Source: Streptomyces zhaozhouensis
Lineage (GTDB): Bacteria > Actinomycetota > Actinomycetes > Streptomycetales > Streptomycetaceae
Direction of reading: 5' to 3'
NCBI RefSeq assembly: GCF_900230195.1
Contig: NZ_OCNE01000007.1
Coordinates: 62,001-126,000, forward strand
Length of the DNA stretch: 64,000 bases
Notes under the pieces: model-generated
Databases searched by the model: none
The model's input: only the letters and a program-made list of their open reading frames with translations
Told to the model about the DNA's origin: nothing
In this document: piece by piece, positions 32,827-41,690 of the stretch
How positions within the stretch are numbered: the first letter of the stretch is position 1
Layout of the letters: the number at the start of each line of letters is the position of its first letter
Made by a program: the position numbers and the translations under genes

Positions 32827-33798
32827 TCACTGGTCGATGGCGGCCATGTCGGGCTCGGCATGGCGTTCGCCGGACGCCGGTGTCAGGTTGTTCAGGCGGG
32901 TGATCTGGCCTGGGGTGAGCCGGATGCCGTCGGCGGCGCTGTTCTCCTCGAGGCGGTCGCTACGTTTCGTCCCCGGAATGGGCGCGATGCCGTCGCCTCG
33001 CGTGAGCAACCAGGCCAGAGCGACCTGCGCGGGGGTGGCCTCGACTTCGTCGGCGACCTCGCGTACCTGGTCGACGATGCGCAGGTTGCGCGTGAGGTTG
33101 TCGCCGGTGAACCGGGGATTGGAGCGACGCCAGTCGGTGGCGTCCAGGCCGTCGAGGGTGCCGATGTCGCCGGCGAGGAAGCCGTGTCCCAGCGGTGAGT
33201 AGGGAACCAGTCCGATGCCGAGCTCACGCAGCGTGGGGAGCACTTCGGCCTCGGGATCTCGTGCCCACAGCGAGTACTCGCTCTGGACGGCGGCCACGGG
33301 ATGGACCGCGTGGGCCCGGCGAATGGTCGCCGCCGCCGCCTCCGACAGTCCGATGTGGAGGACCTTCCCCGCCTCCACCAGCTCGCTGAGCGCCCCCACC
33401 GTCTCCTCGATGGGAGTGCGGGGGTCGACCCGGTGCTGGTAGTAGAGGTCGATGCGGTCGGTTCCGAGCCGCCGCAGTGAGCCGTCGACCGCCGTGCGAA
33501 TGTTGGCGGGGGTGCTGTCCGGGCCCGGCCGGCCGGTGTGGGAGACGAGGCCGAACTTGGTGGCGAGAACAACGTCGTCCCGGCGGCCCTTGATCGCGCG
33601 ACCCACCAGTCCCTCGTTGACGTAGGGCCCGTACACCTCGGCGGTATCCAGATGGGTGACACCGAGGTCGACGGCGCGGTGAATGGTGCGGATCGACTCG
33701 GCTTCGTCCCGACCGGCGCCGGTGTAGTACGCCGACATCCCCATGACACCCAGGCCGATGCGCGAGACATCGAGCCTGCCGAGAGACGTGGACCGCAT
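32827..33798 (-). CDS. Aldo/keto reductase
   Basis: 323 residues with the AKR catalytic tetrad visible: Asp and Tyr in [10 protein letters not shown] (about 49-58), Lys in VLATKFG (about 80) and His in YYQHRVD (about 122). The NADPH site is represented by [14 protein letters not shown] near the C-terminus (about 275). It resembles the AKR13-like group (YakC or general stress reductases). The gene is divergent from the MarR regulator, with two palindromic operators in between, so it is the prime regulatory target. Confidence 0.9.
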   Translation of the reverse strand: MRSTSLGRLDVSRIGLGVMGMSAYYTGAGRDEAESIRTIHRAVDLGVTHLDTAEVYGPYVNEGLVGRAIKGRRDDVVLATKFGLVSHTGRPGPDSTPANIRTAVDGSLRRLGTDRIDLYYQHRVDPRTPIEETVGALSELVEAGKVLHIGLSEAAAATIRRAHAVHPVAAVQSEYSLWARDPEAEVLPTLRELGIGLVPYSPLGHGFLAGDIGTLDGLDATDWRRSNPRFTGDNLTRNLRIVDQVREVADEVEATPAQVALAWLLTRGDGIAPIPGTKRSDRLEENSAADGIRLTPGQITRLNNLTPASGERHAEPDMAAIDQ

Positions 33799-33935
33799 CT
33801 GTTGTCCTTTCCTGAACCTGCCCGCCGGCCCCGCGTGTCCGCGAGGGGCAGGCCTCAGCGCCGCAGAAGGGTGCGTAACGGGGGCGATGGCACATCGCGC
33901 CGCTGTTGCTTACGCGCTCGGTCGGCAGCGAAGAG

Positions 33936-33982
33936 AACTTGACGCGTCAAGTTCCACTCCATCGAACTTGACGCGTCAATAA
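33936..33982. promoter_or_regulatory. Double palindromic MarR operator in divergent promoter
   Basis: AACTTGACGCGTCAAGTT (33936-33953) is a perfect 18-bp palindrome. Its 15-bp core AACTTGACGCGTCAA repeats at 33965-33979, 29 bp downstream. The second copy supplies TTGACG as the -35 of a plus-strand promoter whose -10 is TAGGAT (33990-33995), 16 bp away. The TSS would fall on the marR ATG at 34002. Binding of a MarR dimer at both copies would block both divergent genes. Confidence 0.8.
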
Positions 33983-34001
33983 GTGGGTCTAGGATGTCCT
34001 C

Positions 34002-34652
34002 ATGGCGAGCACGGCAGATGACACGAACGGCCAGCGACGCCGGCGTCCACGGACCGGGTCCGAGACGGCGGCGCTTGCCGGAGAAGGCTCCGGCTCGGGG
34101 GAGTCCACTGGTGCGGTTGCCGAGACGCGATGGCTGAACGGCGACGAGCTTGCGGCGTGGCTGGCCAACTCCGCGATCATGATCAGCCTGCCGGCTGCGC
34201 TGGATGCGCGCATGCAGCGCGAGGCCCAACTGACCTTCTTCGAGTACATGGTGCTCTCGGTCCTGTCCGAGCAGCCGGATCGCACCATGCAGATGAGCGC
34301 CCTGGCCGCGCGAACGGCGGCGTCACTGTCGAGGCTGTCCCATGTCGTCGGTCGGCTTGAGAAGCGCGCACTGCTCGCACGGAACCGGATCCCCGGCTCC
34401 GGAAGGCGCACCGCCGCGACGCTGACCGAGGCCGGGTACGAGGTGGTCGTGGCAGCGGCGCCGGGACACGTCGCCGCGGTCCGCGAGTACCTGATCGATG
34501 ATCTCGAGCCCCAAGAGCTGGCGGCACTGCGCCGCATCGGTGCCGCGGTGGACGCGGCCATCAAGCGCGACCGACCCGACACGGGCTCCGCGGCTTCCCC
34601 TCCGTCAGAAGCACCGACGACCCGCAGCGGACCGAGGCGTACCGCGGACTGA
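34002..34652 (+). CDS. MarR-family transcriptional regulator
   Basis: 216 residues. A disordered N-terminal extension (1-40, Arg/Gly/Ser-rich) precedes a winged helix-turn-helix with LTFFEYMVLSVLSEQPDRTMQM (split helices near 75-97), the recognition region TAASLSRLSHVVGRLEKRALL and the wing RIPGSGRRTAATLT. The promoter -10 lies only 6 nt before the ATG, so translation is probably leaderless. It likely represses itself and the divergent aldo/keto reductase, and perhaps other genes of the redox cluster, until a phenolic or oxidant ligand binds. Confidence 0.9.
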   Translation: MASTADDTNGQRRRRPRTGSETAALAGEGSGSGESTGAVAETRWLNGDELAAWLANSAIMISLPAALDARMQREAQLTFFEYMVLSVLSEQPDRTMQMSALAARTAASLSRLSHVVGRLEKRALLARNRIPGSGRRTAATLTEAGYEVVVAAAPGHVAAVREYLIDDLEPQELAALRRIGAAVDAAIKRDRPDTGSAASPPSEAPTTRSGPRRTAD

Positions 34653-34847
34653 CGGAGAAGCGGCGCCACCGCTGTCTCCTGAGCTCGACGCGCGCCGTAC
34701 CGCGGCCGTTCCGCTCGTCGCCCACGCGACTCGCTCCCTGCCCTGAAATGTTCGCCGGTGTCCGTCTTCGGCGCTGCGAACGGTCCCCAACACGGGAACG
34801 CGTGGCCATCTCCGAGTGGTGCGGTAGTCCCTGACCGGAAACGACGA

Positions 34848-34891
34848 AAGGTCCGTTGAGCTGGGAGGAAACCTCCCGCTCAACGGACCTT
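34848..34891 (-). terminator. tRNA-Pro transcription terminator
   Basis: AAGGTCCGTTGAGC (34848-34861) pairs fully with 34878-34891. A single bulged T is followed by a 6-bp inner stem GGGAGG/CCTCCC with an AAA loop. In the tRNA direction it starts 9 nt after the tRNA 3' end and is followed by CTTTCG. Confidence 0.88.
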
Positions 34892-34899
34892 CGACACCG

Positions 34900-34973
<74 letters not shown>

Positions 34974-35267
34974 GTGCCCGTCTGATCTGGGGCTTTGCCC
35001 TCGATCAGCGCGCGGTAGAACCATACCGCATGGGCGGGGGTGCTCGCTCAACCCCGGGTGGGGGGCGGGGGAGAGGCGGTGCCGGGCGGTGCCGTCACGC
35101 GGCACCGGGCTCGCGCCGGGACGCGGTCCCGGCCCGCCGGGGGGCGGCCCGCGTGGGGTCGCCCGAACCCCGGACAGGCCGTTGACGTGCGGGGACGCGC
35201 GCCGTAGCTTGCCGCAGTCGATCATTGGCCGGCCCGAGGCGGGCGCGGCCGGGAAGGGAGGTCGGCC

Positions 35268-36251
35268 GTGGCGCTGACCGATCTGTCGTTGGAGGAACTG
35301 CGGCGTTACGACTCGGGGCTCTCCGCGCCCCCCGACTTCGCCGAGTTCTGGTCCGGGACGCTCGACGCCGCGCGGGCGGCGGGGGAGGGCGTGGAGGCGG
35401 TGTACCGGCCGGTGGCCGACTCGCCGCTGACCTCGGTCGACGTCTACGACGTCCGCTTCCCCGGCTGGGCCGGCGAGCCCGTCGCCGCCTGGCTGCTGCT
35501 GCCGAGGAACGCCCCGGGCCCGCTGCCGGCCGTGGTCACCTACCAGGGCTACAGCGGGGGGCGCGGGCCGCACCTGGACCGGCTGCTGTGGAGCGCCGCC
35601 GGCTACGCGCACCTGGTGGTCGACAGCCGGGGTCAGGGCCACGAGACGCCCGACTCCGACCCCTCCTCGGCGCCGCAGTGGGTGCGCGGATTCATGACGC
35701 GCGGCATAGCCAGCCGCGAGGAGTACTACTACCGGCGGCTGATGACCGACTGCGTGCGCGCGGTGGAGGCGCTGCGCGCCCACCCGGCCGTCGACCGGGA
35801 CCGGGTGGTCGTCTCCGGCGGCAGCCAGGGCGGCGGGCTGACCCTCGCGGTGGCCGGGCTGCTCGGGGACGCGGTGGCCGGGGCGCTGGTGGACGTGCCG
35901 TTCCTGTGCCACTACCGGCGCGGGGCCGACATCGCGGGGGCGGGACCCTACCCCGAGCTGGTGAGTTACCTGGGCGCGCACCAACGGGTCGAGCCCGCGC
36001 GGGTGTTCGACGTGCTGGCGTACTTCGACGGCCAGCACTTCGCCGCGCGGGCGACCGCCCCCGCGCTGTTCAGCGTGGCGTTGATGGACCCGGTCTGCCC
36101 GCCGTCGACGGTCTACGCCGCCTACAACCGCTACGCGGGGGAGAAGGACATCACGGTCTGGGAGTTCTCCGACCACGCGGGCGGCGGCTCGGACCAGCAG
36201 GTGCGGCAGCTGGCCTGGCTGGCCGGGCGCGGGCTGGCTCCCACCGGCTGA
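35268..36251 (+). CDS. Acetylxylan esterase / cephalosporin-C deacetylase (CE7)
   Basis: 327 residues of the CE7 alpha/beta hydrolase family. The nucleophilic Ser lies in GGSQGGG (about 184-190), the acid in LMDPVCPPST (about 274) and the His in FSDHAGGG (about 301). The RGQG motif (VDSRGQGHETPDSDP, about 122) is diagnostic of CE7. It is cytoplasmic, lacks a signal peptide, and removes acetyl groups from xylo-oligosaccharides, consistent with the xylose genes elsewhere in the window. The length is normal. Confidence 0.9.
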   Translation: MALTDLSLEELRRYDSGLSAPPDFAEFWSGTLDAARAAGEGVEAVYRPVADSPLTSVDVYDVRFPGWAGEPVAAWLLLPRNAPGPLPAVVTYQGYSGGRGPHLDRLLWSAAGYAHLVVDSRGQGHETPDSDPSSAPQWVRGFMTRGIASREEYYYRRLMTDCVRAVEALRAHPAVDRDRVVVSGGSQGGGLTLAVAGLLGDAVAGALVDVPFLCHYRRGADIAGAGPYPELVSYLGAHQRVEPARVFDVLAYFDGQHFAARATAPALFSVALMDPVCPPSTVYAAYNRYAGEKDITVWEFSDHAGGGSDQQVRQLAWLAGRGLAPTG

Positions 36252-36256
36252 ACGGC

Positions 36257-36308
36257 GACGGAACCGGGGCTCCCCGGACGGGGACGGAACCGGGGCTTCC
36301 CGGACGGC
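36257..36308. repeat. Two tandem 26-bp repeats
   Basis: Two adjacent 26-bp units (36257-36282 and 36283-36308) start GACGGAACCGGGGCT and differ at one inner position and the last base. Each holds a self-complementary CCGGGGC/TCCCCGG-type core, so the pair forms alternative hairpins just after the CE7 gene stop; a third complementary block (GGGGAGCCCCGG) lies at about 36353-36364. Probably acts in termination before the nickel operon. Confidence 0.7.
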
Positions 36309-36409
36309 GACGGCGGGGTGAACGCCCGCGGAACGGTGCCGCGTTCCCCCGCGGGGAGCCCCGGAGCCGCCAGGACCCCTGGACAGGGCCACCCGATCAC
36401 CTGTTTTAA

Positions 36410-36438
36410 TTGCCCTATTGCGAGTTGTTCGCAATAAC
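36410..36438 (+). promoter_or_regulatory. nik operon promoter with Nur-type nickel box
   Basis: ATTGCGA-GTTGT-TCGCAAT (36417-36435) is a perfect inverted repeat matching the Streptomyces Nur consensus TTGCaa-N5-ttGCAA, with the correct 5-nt spacer. It lies between a likely -35 TTGCCC (36410-36415) and -10 AATAAC (36433-36438), 35 bp before the nikA start. Nickel-bound Nur would occlude RNA polymerase. Confidence 0.75.
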
Positions 36439-36469
36439 AACCGATGTGACGCTCGGCAGGGGTGTGGTG

Positions 36470-38074
36470 ATGACGGTCCGCAGGCGGGTCCGTGACGGTG
36501 CCGTGGCGGGGGCGGTGGCCGCGCTGGTCGCCGTCGCCGGCTGCTCGACGCCCGGCGACGCCGACGGCGGCGACTCCGCCGGCGGCGGCCGGGACAGCGT
36601 GGTGGTGGGCATAGCCAACGAGCCGGAGACGCTGAGCCCGCTGCTCGGCTACGGCAAGGACGGCAACTCCAAGATCTTCGACGGGCTGCTCCGCCGCGAC
36701 GAGAACCTGGAGCTCCAGCCGGCGCTCGCCGCCGAGCTGCCGGAGGTCGGCGAGGACGGGCTCACCTACCGCTTCCCGCTCAGGGAGGACGTCACCTTCA
36801 GCGACGGCGAACCGTTCACCGCGGCCGACGTCGTCTTCACCTACGAGACGATCCTCGACGACGGCACCAACAACGCCGCCAAGGGCGAGCTGGACGCGGT
36901 CGAGAGCGTCGAGGCCGCGGGCGACCACGAGGTGCTCTTCACCCTGAAGTACCCGTACGCCGCGTTCACCGAGCGCACCGTGCTGCCCATCGCCGCCCGG
37001 CACGTCGCCGGCGAGCAGGACGTCAACACCGGCTCCTACAACACCGAGCCCGTCGGCACCGGCCCCTACACCCTCACCGACTGGTCGCCCGGCGAGCGCA
37101 TCTCGTTGACCGCCAACCCCGACTACTGGGACGGCGCCCCCGAGGTCGAACGGGTCACCATGGCCGTCATCCCCGACGACGACGTGCGCGCCACCCGGCT
37201 GCGCTCCGGGGACCTGGACGCCGCCGTCCTCCCGCCCAACCTCGCCGAGGGCTTCGCCGGCGAGGACGGGATGACCACCGTCACCGCCGAGAGCGCCGAC
37301 TTCCGCGCCGTGACCCTGCCCTCGGACAACCCGGTCACCGGCGACACCGCCGTCCGCCGCGCGCTGGACCTCGCCGTCGACCGGGAGTTGATGGTCGACA
37401 GCATCCTGCTGGGCGCCGGCCACCCCGCGCACAGCGCGATCCCCACCGCCAGCCCGTGGTTCGCCGAGGGCACCGAGCGGGCCCACGACCCCGAGGAGGC
37501 CGGCCGCCTGCTGGACGAGGCCGGCTGGGAACTGGGCGAGGGCGACGTGCGGGAACGGGACGGGCAGCGCGCCGCGTTCACCCTCTGGTACCCGGCGGGC
37601 GACCGGCTGCGCCAGGAGCACGCCCTGGCCTACGCCTCGGACGCCAAGGAGATCGGCGTCGACATCACCGTGGAGTCCGGCTCCTGGGAGGTCATCGACG
37701 GCCGTCTCGCCGAGGACGCCGTCCTCTCCGGCGGCGGCGAACCCACCGACCCCGACTTCCAGCTGTACAACCTGCTCCACTCCGAGCTGGCGGGGAACGG
37801 CTACAACAACATGGCCCACTACCGGAACGACGCCGTGGACGAGGCGCTGGACGCCGGACGGCGCAGCGCCGAGCAGGCGGAGCGCGAGGCCGCCTACGAG
37901 GCGGTGCAGCGCGAGCTGCTGGAGGACCCCGGCTACACCTTCCTCACCCACGTCGACCACGTCTACGTGATGGCCGACGCCTGGGACGGGGTCACCACCC
38001 AGGTCGAGCCGCACGACCACGGACTGGGGCACGGTCCCTGGTGGAACGTGGAGGACTGGCGCGTGCGCCCGTGA
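36470..38074 (+). CDS. nikA: Nickel/peptide-type ABC transporter substrate-binding lipoprotein
   Basis: 534 residues. A short signal ends in the lipobox VAGC with lipid-anchored C25. The rest is a family-5 solute-binding protein: EPETLSPLLGYGKDG, LREDVTFSDGEPFTAADVVFTYE (in two parts) and the NPDYWDGAP segment. The ATG at 36470 is chosen because it is followed at once by an Arg-rich lipoprotein signal. It heads a tight five-gene operon under a Nur-like box, which favours nickel as the ligand over peptides. The symbol is assigned on that context. Confidence 0.82.
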   Translation: MTVRRRVRDGAVAGAVAALVAVAGCSTPGDADGGDSAGGGRDSVVVGIANEPETLSPLLGYGKDGNSKIFDGLLRRDENLELQPALAAELPEVGEDGLTYRFPLREDVTFSDGEPFTAADVVFTYETILDDGTNNAAKGELDAVESVEAAGDHEVLFTLKYPYAAFTERTVLPIAARHVAGEQDVNTGSYNTEPVGTGPYTLTDWSPGERISLTANPDYWDGAPEVERVTMAVIPDDDVRATRLRSGDLDAAVLPPNLAEGFAGEDGMTTVTAESADFRAVTLPSDNPVTGDTAVRRALDLAVDRELMVDSILLGAGHPAHSAIPTASPWFAEGTERAHDPEEAGRLLDEAGWELGEGDVRERDGQRAAFTLWYPAGDRLRQEHALAYASDAKEIGVDITVESGSWEVIDGRLAEDAVLSGGGEPTDPDFQLYNLLHSELAGNGYNNMAHYRNDAVDEALDAGRRSAEQAEREAAYEAVQRELLEDPGYTFLTHVDHVYVMADAWDGVTTQVEPHDHGLGHGPWWNVEDWRVRP

Positions 38075-39057
38075 CCGTGCCCTGGCCGGCGGTGGCGCGC
38101 CTGGTGGGGCGGCGGGCGCTGGCCGCCGTGCCGGTGCTGGTCGTGGTGACCCTCGGGATGTTCGCCGTCGCCGCGGCCTCGCCGTTCGACCCGGTGCGGC
38201 GCTATGTCGGGGAGAGTTCGGGCGCCTCCCAGGAGACGCTGGACGCGCTGCGCGAGAACCTCTCGCCCGACGGCACCTTCGTCGAGCAGTGGTGGAGCTG
38301 GCTCACCTCGGCGCTCGGCGGCGACCTCGGGCAGTCCCTGGCGCTGCGCCAGCCGGTCTCCCAGGTCATCGCGGAACGGATCGGCTGGTCGCTGCTGCTG
38401 TGCGCGGTCGCGTTCGTCGGCTCCGTGCTGCTGGGCACCGCGCTCGGCGTGCTCGCCGCGCGGCGGGAGGGCGGCTGGCTGGACCGGACCGTCACCTCCC
38501 TCGGCTACACCCTCCAGGCGGCGCCCCCGTTCTGGCTGGCGCTGCTGGCGATCTGGCTCTTCGCGCTCCAGCTCGACGTGCTGCCCGCCGGCGGCCTCAC
38601 CGAGGCGGGCGAGGACACCGTCACCTCGGGCGGCCTGCTGAGCCATCTGGCGCTGCCGGCCGCCGTGTTGACCGTCTCGCAGCTGCCGTGGTTCGTGCTC
38701 TACGTCCGCCAGGGCGTCACCGACGCCCTGCACGAGGACCCGGTGCGCGGGGCGCGGGCGCGCGGGGTGAGCGAGCGGACGGTGCTGCTCGGCCACGGGC
38801 TGCGCTCCGGGCTGCTCCCCGTGCTCACCCTGGTCGGCACCCGCATCCCCGAGCTGATCACCGGGGCGCTGCTGGTGGAGACCGTCTTCAGCTGGCCGGG
38901 CATCGCCTCGGCCACCGTGCGCGCGGCCACGGCGACGGACTTCCCGCTGCTGGCCGCGCTCACCGCCCTCTCGGCGCTCGCGGTGCTGGCCGGCAACCTG
39001 CTGGCCGACCTCCTCTACGGGCTCGCCGATCCGCGCGTCGACCTGAACGAGATGTGA
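38071..39057 (+). CDS. nikB: Nickel ABC transporter permease NikB-like
   Basis: 328 residues. An N-terminal membrane helix, a periplasmic loop, then five further helices, with the EAA-type loop DPVRGARARGVSERTVLLGHGL near residue 225 (in two parts) and the family segment VETVFSWPGIASATVRAA (about 270). The GTG start at 38071 overlaps the nikA stop as GTGA. It forms the inner-membrane channel with NikC. Compared with DppB the length is typical. Confidence 0.83.
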   Translation: MTVPWPAVARLVGRRALAAVPVLVVVTLGMFAVAAASPFDPVRRYVGESSGASQETLDALRENLSPDGTFVEQWWSWLTSALGGDLGQSLALRQPVSQVIAERIGWSLLLCAVAFVGSVLLGTALGVLAARREGGWLDRTVTSLGYTLQAAPPFWLALLAIWLFALQLDVLPAGGLTEAGEDTVTSGGLLSHLALPAAVLTVSQLPWFVLYVRQGVTDALHEDPVRGARARGVSERTVLLGHGLRSGLLPVLTLVGTRIPELITGALLVETVFSWPGIASATVRAATATDFPLLAALTALSALAVLAGNLLADLLYGLADPRVDLNEM

Positions 39058-39062
39058 CCGCC

Positions 39063-39971
39063 ATGGCACAGGAATCCGCCCCGACCACCGCCGCGGCGCC
39101 CGCGTCCGCCGGGGCCGGCTGGCGCCCCGTGGGCGACGCGCGACGCGGCACCCGCCGGGTGCGGGCCGTGGTCTCCTGCGCGCTGGTGGGACTCGCGGCG
39201 CTGGCGGTGCTGCTGGTGCCGGTGTTCTTCCCGCTGGACCAGCAGGCCGTCGACCTCACGGCCAAACTGCTGCCGCCCTCCGGCGCGCACCCGTTCGGCA
39301 CCGACGACATGGGCCGGGACCTGCTGCTGCGCAGCGTCTACGGGCTGCGGGTCTCACTGCTGGTGGGGCTCGTCGCCGCCCTGGTGGCCAGCTTCATCGG
39401 GCTGGCGCTCGGCTGTCTGGCCGGGGCGGTCGGCGGCTGGTTCGACCGGGTGCTGATGCGGGTCGTCGACACGTTCACCGCCGTGCCGCACCTGCTGATG
39501 GGTGTCTTCATCGTGGCGATGTTCCGGCCCGGCGTCTGGCCGGTGGTCGCCTCCGTGGGGCTGACGCACTGGGTCTCCACCGCCCGCATCGTGCGGGCCG
39601 AGGTCCACTCGCTGCGCTCCCGGCCGTTCGTGGACGCCGCGATCTCCGGCGGCGCCTCCCGGCTGCGGGTGGCCGCGCGCCATCTGCTGCCGGCCGTGCT
39701 GCCGCAGGCGGGGCTCGCGGCGGTGCTGATGGTGCCGCACGCGGTGTGGCACGAGTCGGCGCTGTCCTTCCTCGGGCTCGGCATCCCCGCCCACCAGGCG
39801 AGCCTGGGCACCATGATCAACGGTGCGCGCGGCTCGCTGTCGGCCGGCGACTGGTGGCCGACGCTCTTCCCCGGGCTGTTCATCGTGGTCACCACCCTGG
39901 CCGTCGCCGGAGTCGCGGGACTGTGGCGCGAACGGATCAACCCACGCCGCCGATCGGAGCTGGTCCTGTGA
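39063..39971 (+). CDS. nikC: Nickel ABC transporter permease NikC-like
   Basis: 302 residues. It has a hydrophilic N-terminal 35 residues, a first helix, then the DppC/NikC hallmark HPFGTDDMGRDLLLRSVYGL (about 78-97). The EAA loop appears as DAAISGGASRLRVAARHLLP (about 192). The ATG at 39063 is 5 bp after the nikB stop. It completes the permease heterodimer. The sequence looks intact. Confidence 0.84.
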   Translation: MAQESAPTTAAAPASAGAGWRPVGDARRGTRRVRAVVSCALVGLAALAVLLVPVFFPLDQQAVDLTAKLLPPSGAHPFGTDDMGRDLLLRSVYGLRVSLLVGLVAALVASFIGLALGCLAGAVGGWFDRVLMRVVDTFTAVPHLLMGVFIVAMFRPGVWPVVASVGLTHWVSTARIVRAEVHSLRSRPFVDAAISGGASRLRVAARHLLPAVLPQAGLAAVLMVPHAVWHESALSFLGLGIPAHQASLGTMINGARGSLSAGDWWPTLFPGLFIVVTTLAVAGVAGLWRERINPRRRSELVL

Positions 39972-40975
39972 CCGAGGCACCCCCCACCACCCGCCCCGCG
40001 CCGCCCGCCCGGCGGTCCCCGGAGGGCGAGCCGCTGCTGAGCGTGGCCGGCCTGTCGGTGCGGTTCCTGATGCCGGGCGGGCGCGACGTGGCGGCCGTCG
40101 AGGACGTCTCCTTCGACCTGGCCGCCGGCGAGTGCCTGGCGCTGGTGGGGGAGAGCGGCTGCGGCAAGTCCGTGCTCGCCTCCGCCCTGCTGGGGCTGCT
40201 GCCGGCCAACGCCATGGTCCGGGGCGGCGCCCGGCTGGCGCCTGAGGGACCGGACCTGCTCACCGCCGACCAGGCGACGCTCTCGCGCACCGTGCGCGGT
40301 CGCCGCCTGGGGCTGATCCCGCAGAGCCCGTCGGCCCACCTCACCCCGGTGCGCACCGTCCGCTCCCAACTGGAGGAGACCGTCAGGGAGATCACCGACG
40401 TCCCCCGCTCCAAGCTCAGGGCCGCCGGGGAACGGGCCGCGGAGCGCGCCGCGTTCCCCCTCGACCACCTGGACCGCCACCCGCACCAGCTCTCCGGCGG
40501 CCTCGCCCAACGCGCCGCCACCGCGCTGGCGTTGGTCGGCGACGCCCCGCTGCTGATCGCCGACGAGCCGACCACCGGGCTCGACCGCGACCTGGTCGAC
40601 CGCACCGTGGACGAGCTGCGCCGCCATGTCGACGACGGACGCGGGCTGTTGGTGATCACCCACGACCTGGCCGCCGCCGAGCGGATCGCCGACCGGGTCG
40701 CCGTGATGTACGCCGGGCGGATCGTCGAACTCGCCCGCGCCGACGCCTTCTTCGGCTCTCCCGGCCCCCGGCACCCCTACGCCGCCGGGCTGTTGGACGC
40801 GCTGCCTGAGCGCGCGTTCACGCCGATCCCGGGGATGCCGCCCGAGCTGGACGCGCTGCCCGCCGGCTGCGCCTTCGCGCCCCGCTGCCCGGCGGCCACC
40901 GACGCCTGCGGCGCGCTTCCCGCCCTGGCCGGCGGCGTCGCCTGCCACCACCCGAGGGAGGCCGCCCGTGCTTGA
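39968..40975 (+). CDS. nikD: Nickel ABC transporter ATPase NikD-like
   Basis: 335 residues. Walker A GESGCGKS (about 60), Q-loop LIPQSPSAHLTP, signature LSGGLAQR (about 176), Walker B LLIADEPTTGLD and H-loop ITHDLA are all present. The C-terminal extension carries the oligopeptide/dipeptide domain with Cys residues (AGCAFAPRCPAATDACGALP), a feature of OppD/DppD/NikD proteins that in some cases binds an iron-sulfur cluster. The GTG at 39968 overlaps the nikC stop (GTGA). Confidence 0.86.
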   Translation: MTEAPPTTRPAPPARRSPEGEPLLSVAGLSVRFLMPGGRDVAAVEDVSFDLAAGECLALVGESGCGKSVLASALLGLLPANAMVRGGARLAPEGPDLLTADQATLSRTVRGRRLGLIPQSPSAHLTPVRTVRSQLEETVREITDVPRSKLRAAGERAAERAAFPLDHLDRHPHQLSGGLAQRAATALALVGDAPLLIADEPTTGLDRDLVDRTVDELRRHVDDGRGLLVITHDLAAAERIADRVAVMYAGRIVELARADAFFGSPGPRHPYAAGLLDALPERAFTPIPGMPPELDALPAGCAFAPRCPAATDACGALPALAGGVACHHPREAARA

Positions 40976-41690
40976 GCTGGAACGCATCACCGCCGGCTAC
41001 GACCGCCGCGCCCCCGTGGTGCGGGAGCTGTCCCTGGCGGTCGCCGACGGCGAGGCCGTCGGACTGCTCGGCCCGAGCGGCTGCGGCAAGTCCACGCTCG
41101 CCCGGGTCGCCGCGCTGCTGCACCGCCCCTACGCCGGCACCGTCCGGCTCGCCGGCCGCCCGGCCGGCGGCTTCCGCTTCCGCGCGCCCCGGGAGCAGCG
41201 CACCGCCGTCGGCCTGGTCTTCCAACAGCCCCGCCTGGCCGCCGACCCCAGGATGACGCTCCGCCAGCTGATCGCCGCGCCCGCCCACGCCACCGGCCGG
41301 GGCGACGAGCTGGCCGGCCGCGTGGACGAGTGGGCCGCGACCGTCGGTCTCACCACCGAACTGCTGACCCGCCACCCCCACCAGGTCAGCGACGGGCAAC
41401 TGCAACGCGCCTGTGTGGCGCGGGCGTTGCTGCTCAGGCCGGCGCTGCTGATCTGCGACGAGATGACCGCCATGCTGGACGCCTCCACGACGGCCGCGCT
41501 GGTCGCCGTCGTCGAGGAGTACCGCGCCGCCTCCGGCGCCGCGCTGCTGGCCGTGGGCCACGACCGGGTGCTGCTGCGCCGCTGGTGCGACCGGGTCGTC
41601 GACTTCCCCGCCGTTCAATCGAACCGGTCGGAGACGGCGCCGACCAGCAGCCCCAGCACGAGCAGCACCACCGAGGCGAAGACCTCGTAG
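40968..41690 (+). CDS. nikE: Nickel ABC transporter ATPase NikE-like
   Basis: 240 residues, overlapping nikD by 8 bp. Walker A is GPSGCGKST (about 35-43) and Walker B LLICDEMTAMLD. The signature is degenerate, VSDGQLQR instead of LSGGQ-R, so this half-site may be less active, as in asymmetric ABC pairs. The C-terminus after VVDFPAVQ is a Ser/Thr-rich tail that runs 76 bp antisense over the small membrane gene at 41615-41815; it is shorter than typical NikE (about 260) and lacks the oligopeptide C-terminal domain. Confidence 0.82.
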   Translation: MLELERITAGYDRRAPVVRELSLAVADGEAVGLLGPSGCGKSTLARVAALLHRPYAGTVRLAGRPAGGFRFRAPREQRTAVGLVFQQPRLAADPRMTLRQLIAAPAHATGRGDELAGRVDEWAATVGLTTELLTRHPHQVSDGQLQRACVARALLLRPALLICDEMTAMLDASTTAALVAVVEEYRAASGAALLAVGHDRVLLRRWCDRVVDFPAVQSNRSETAPTSSPSTSSTTEAKTS

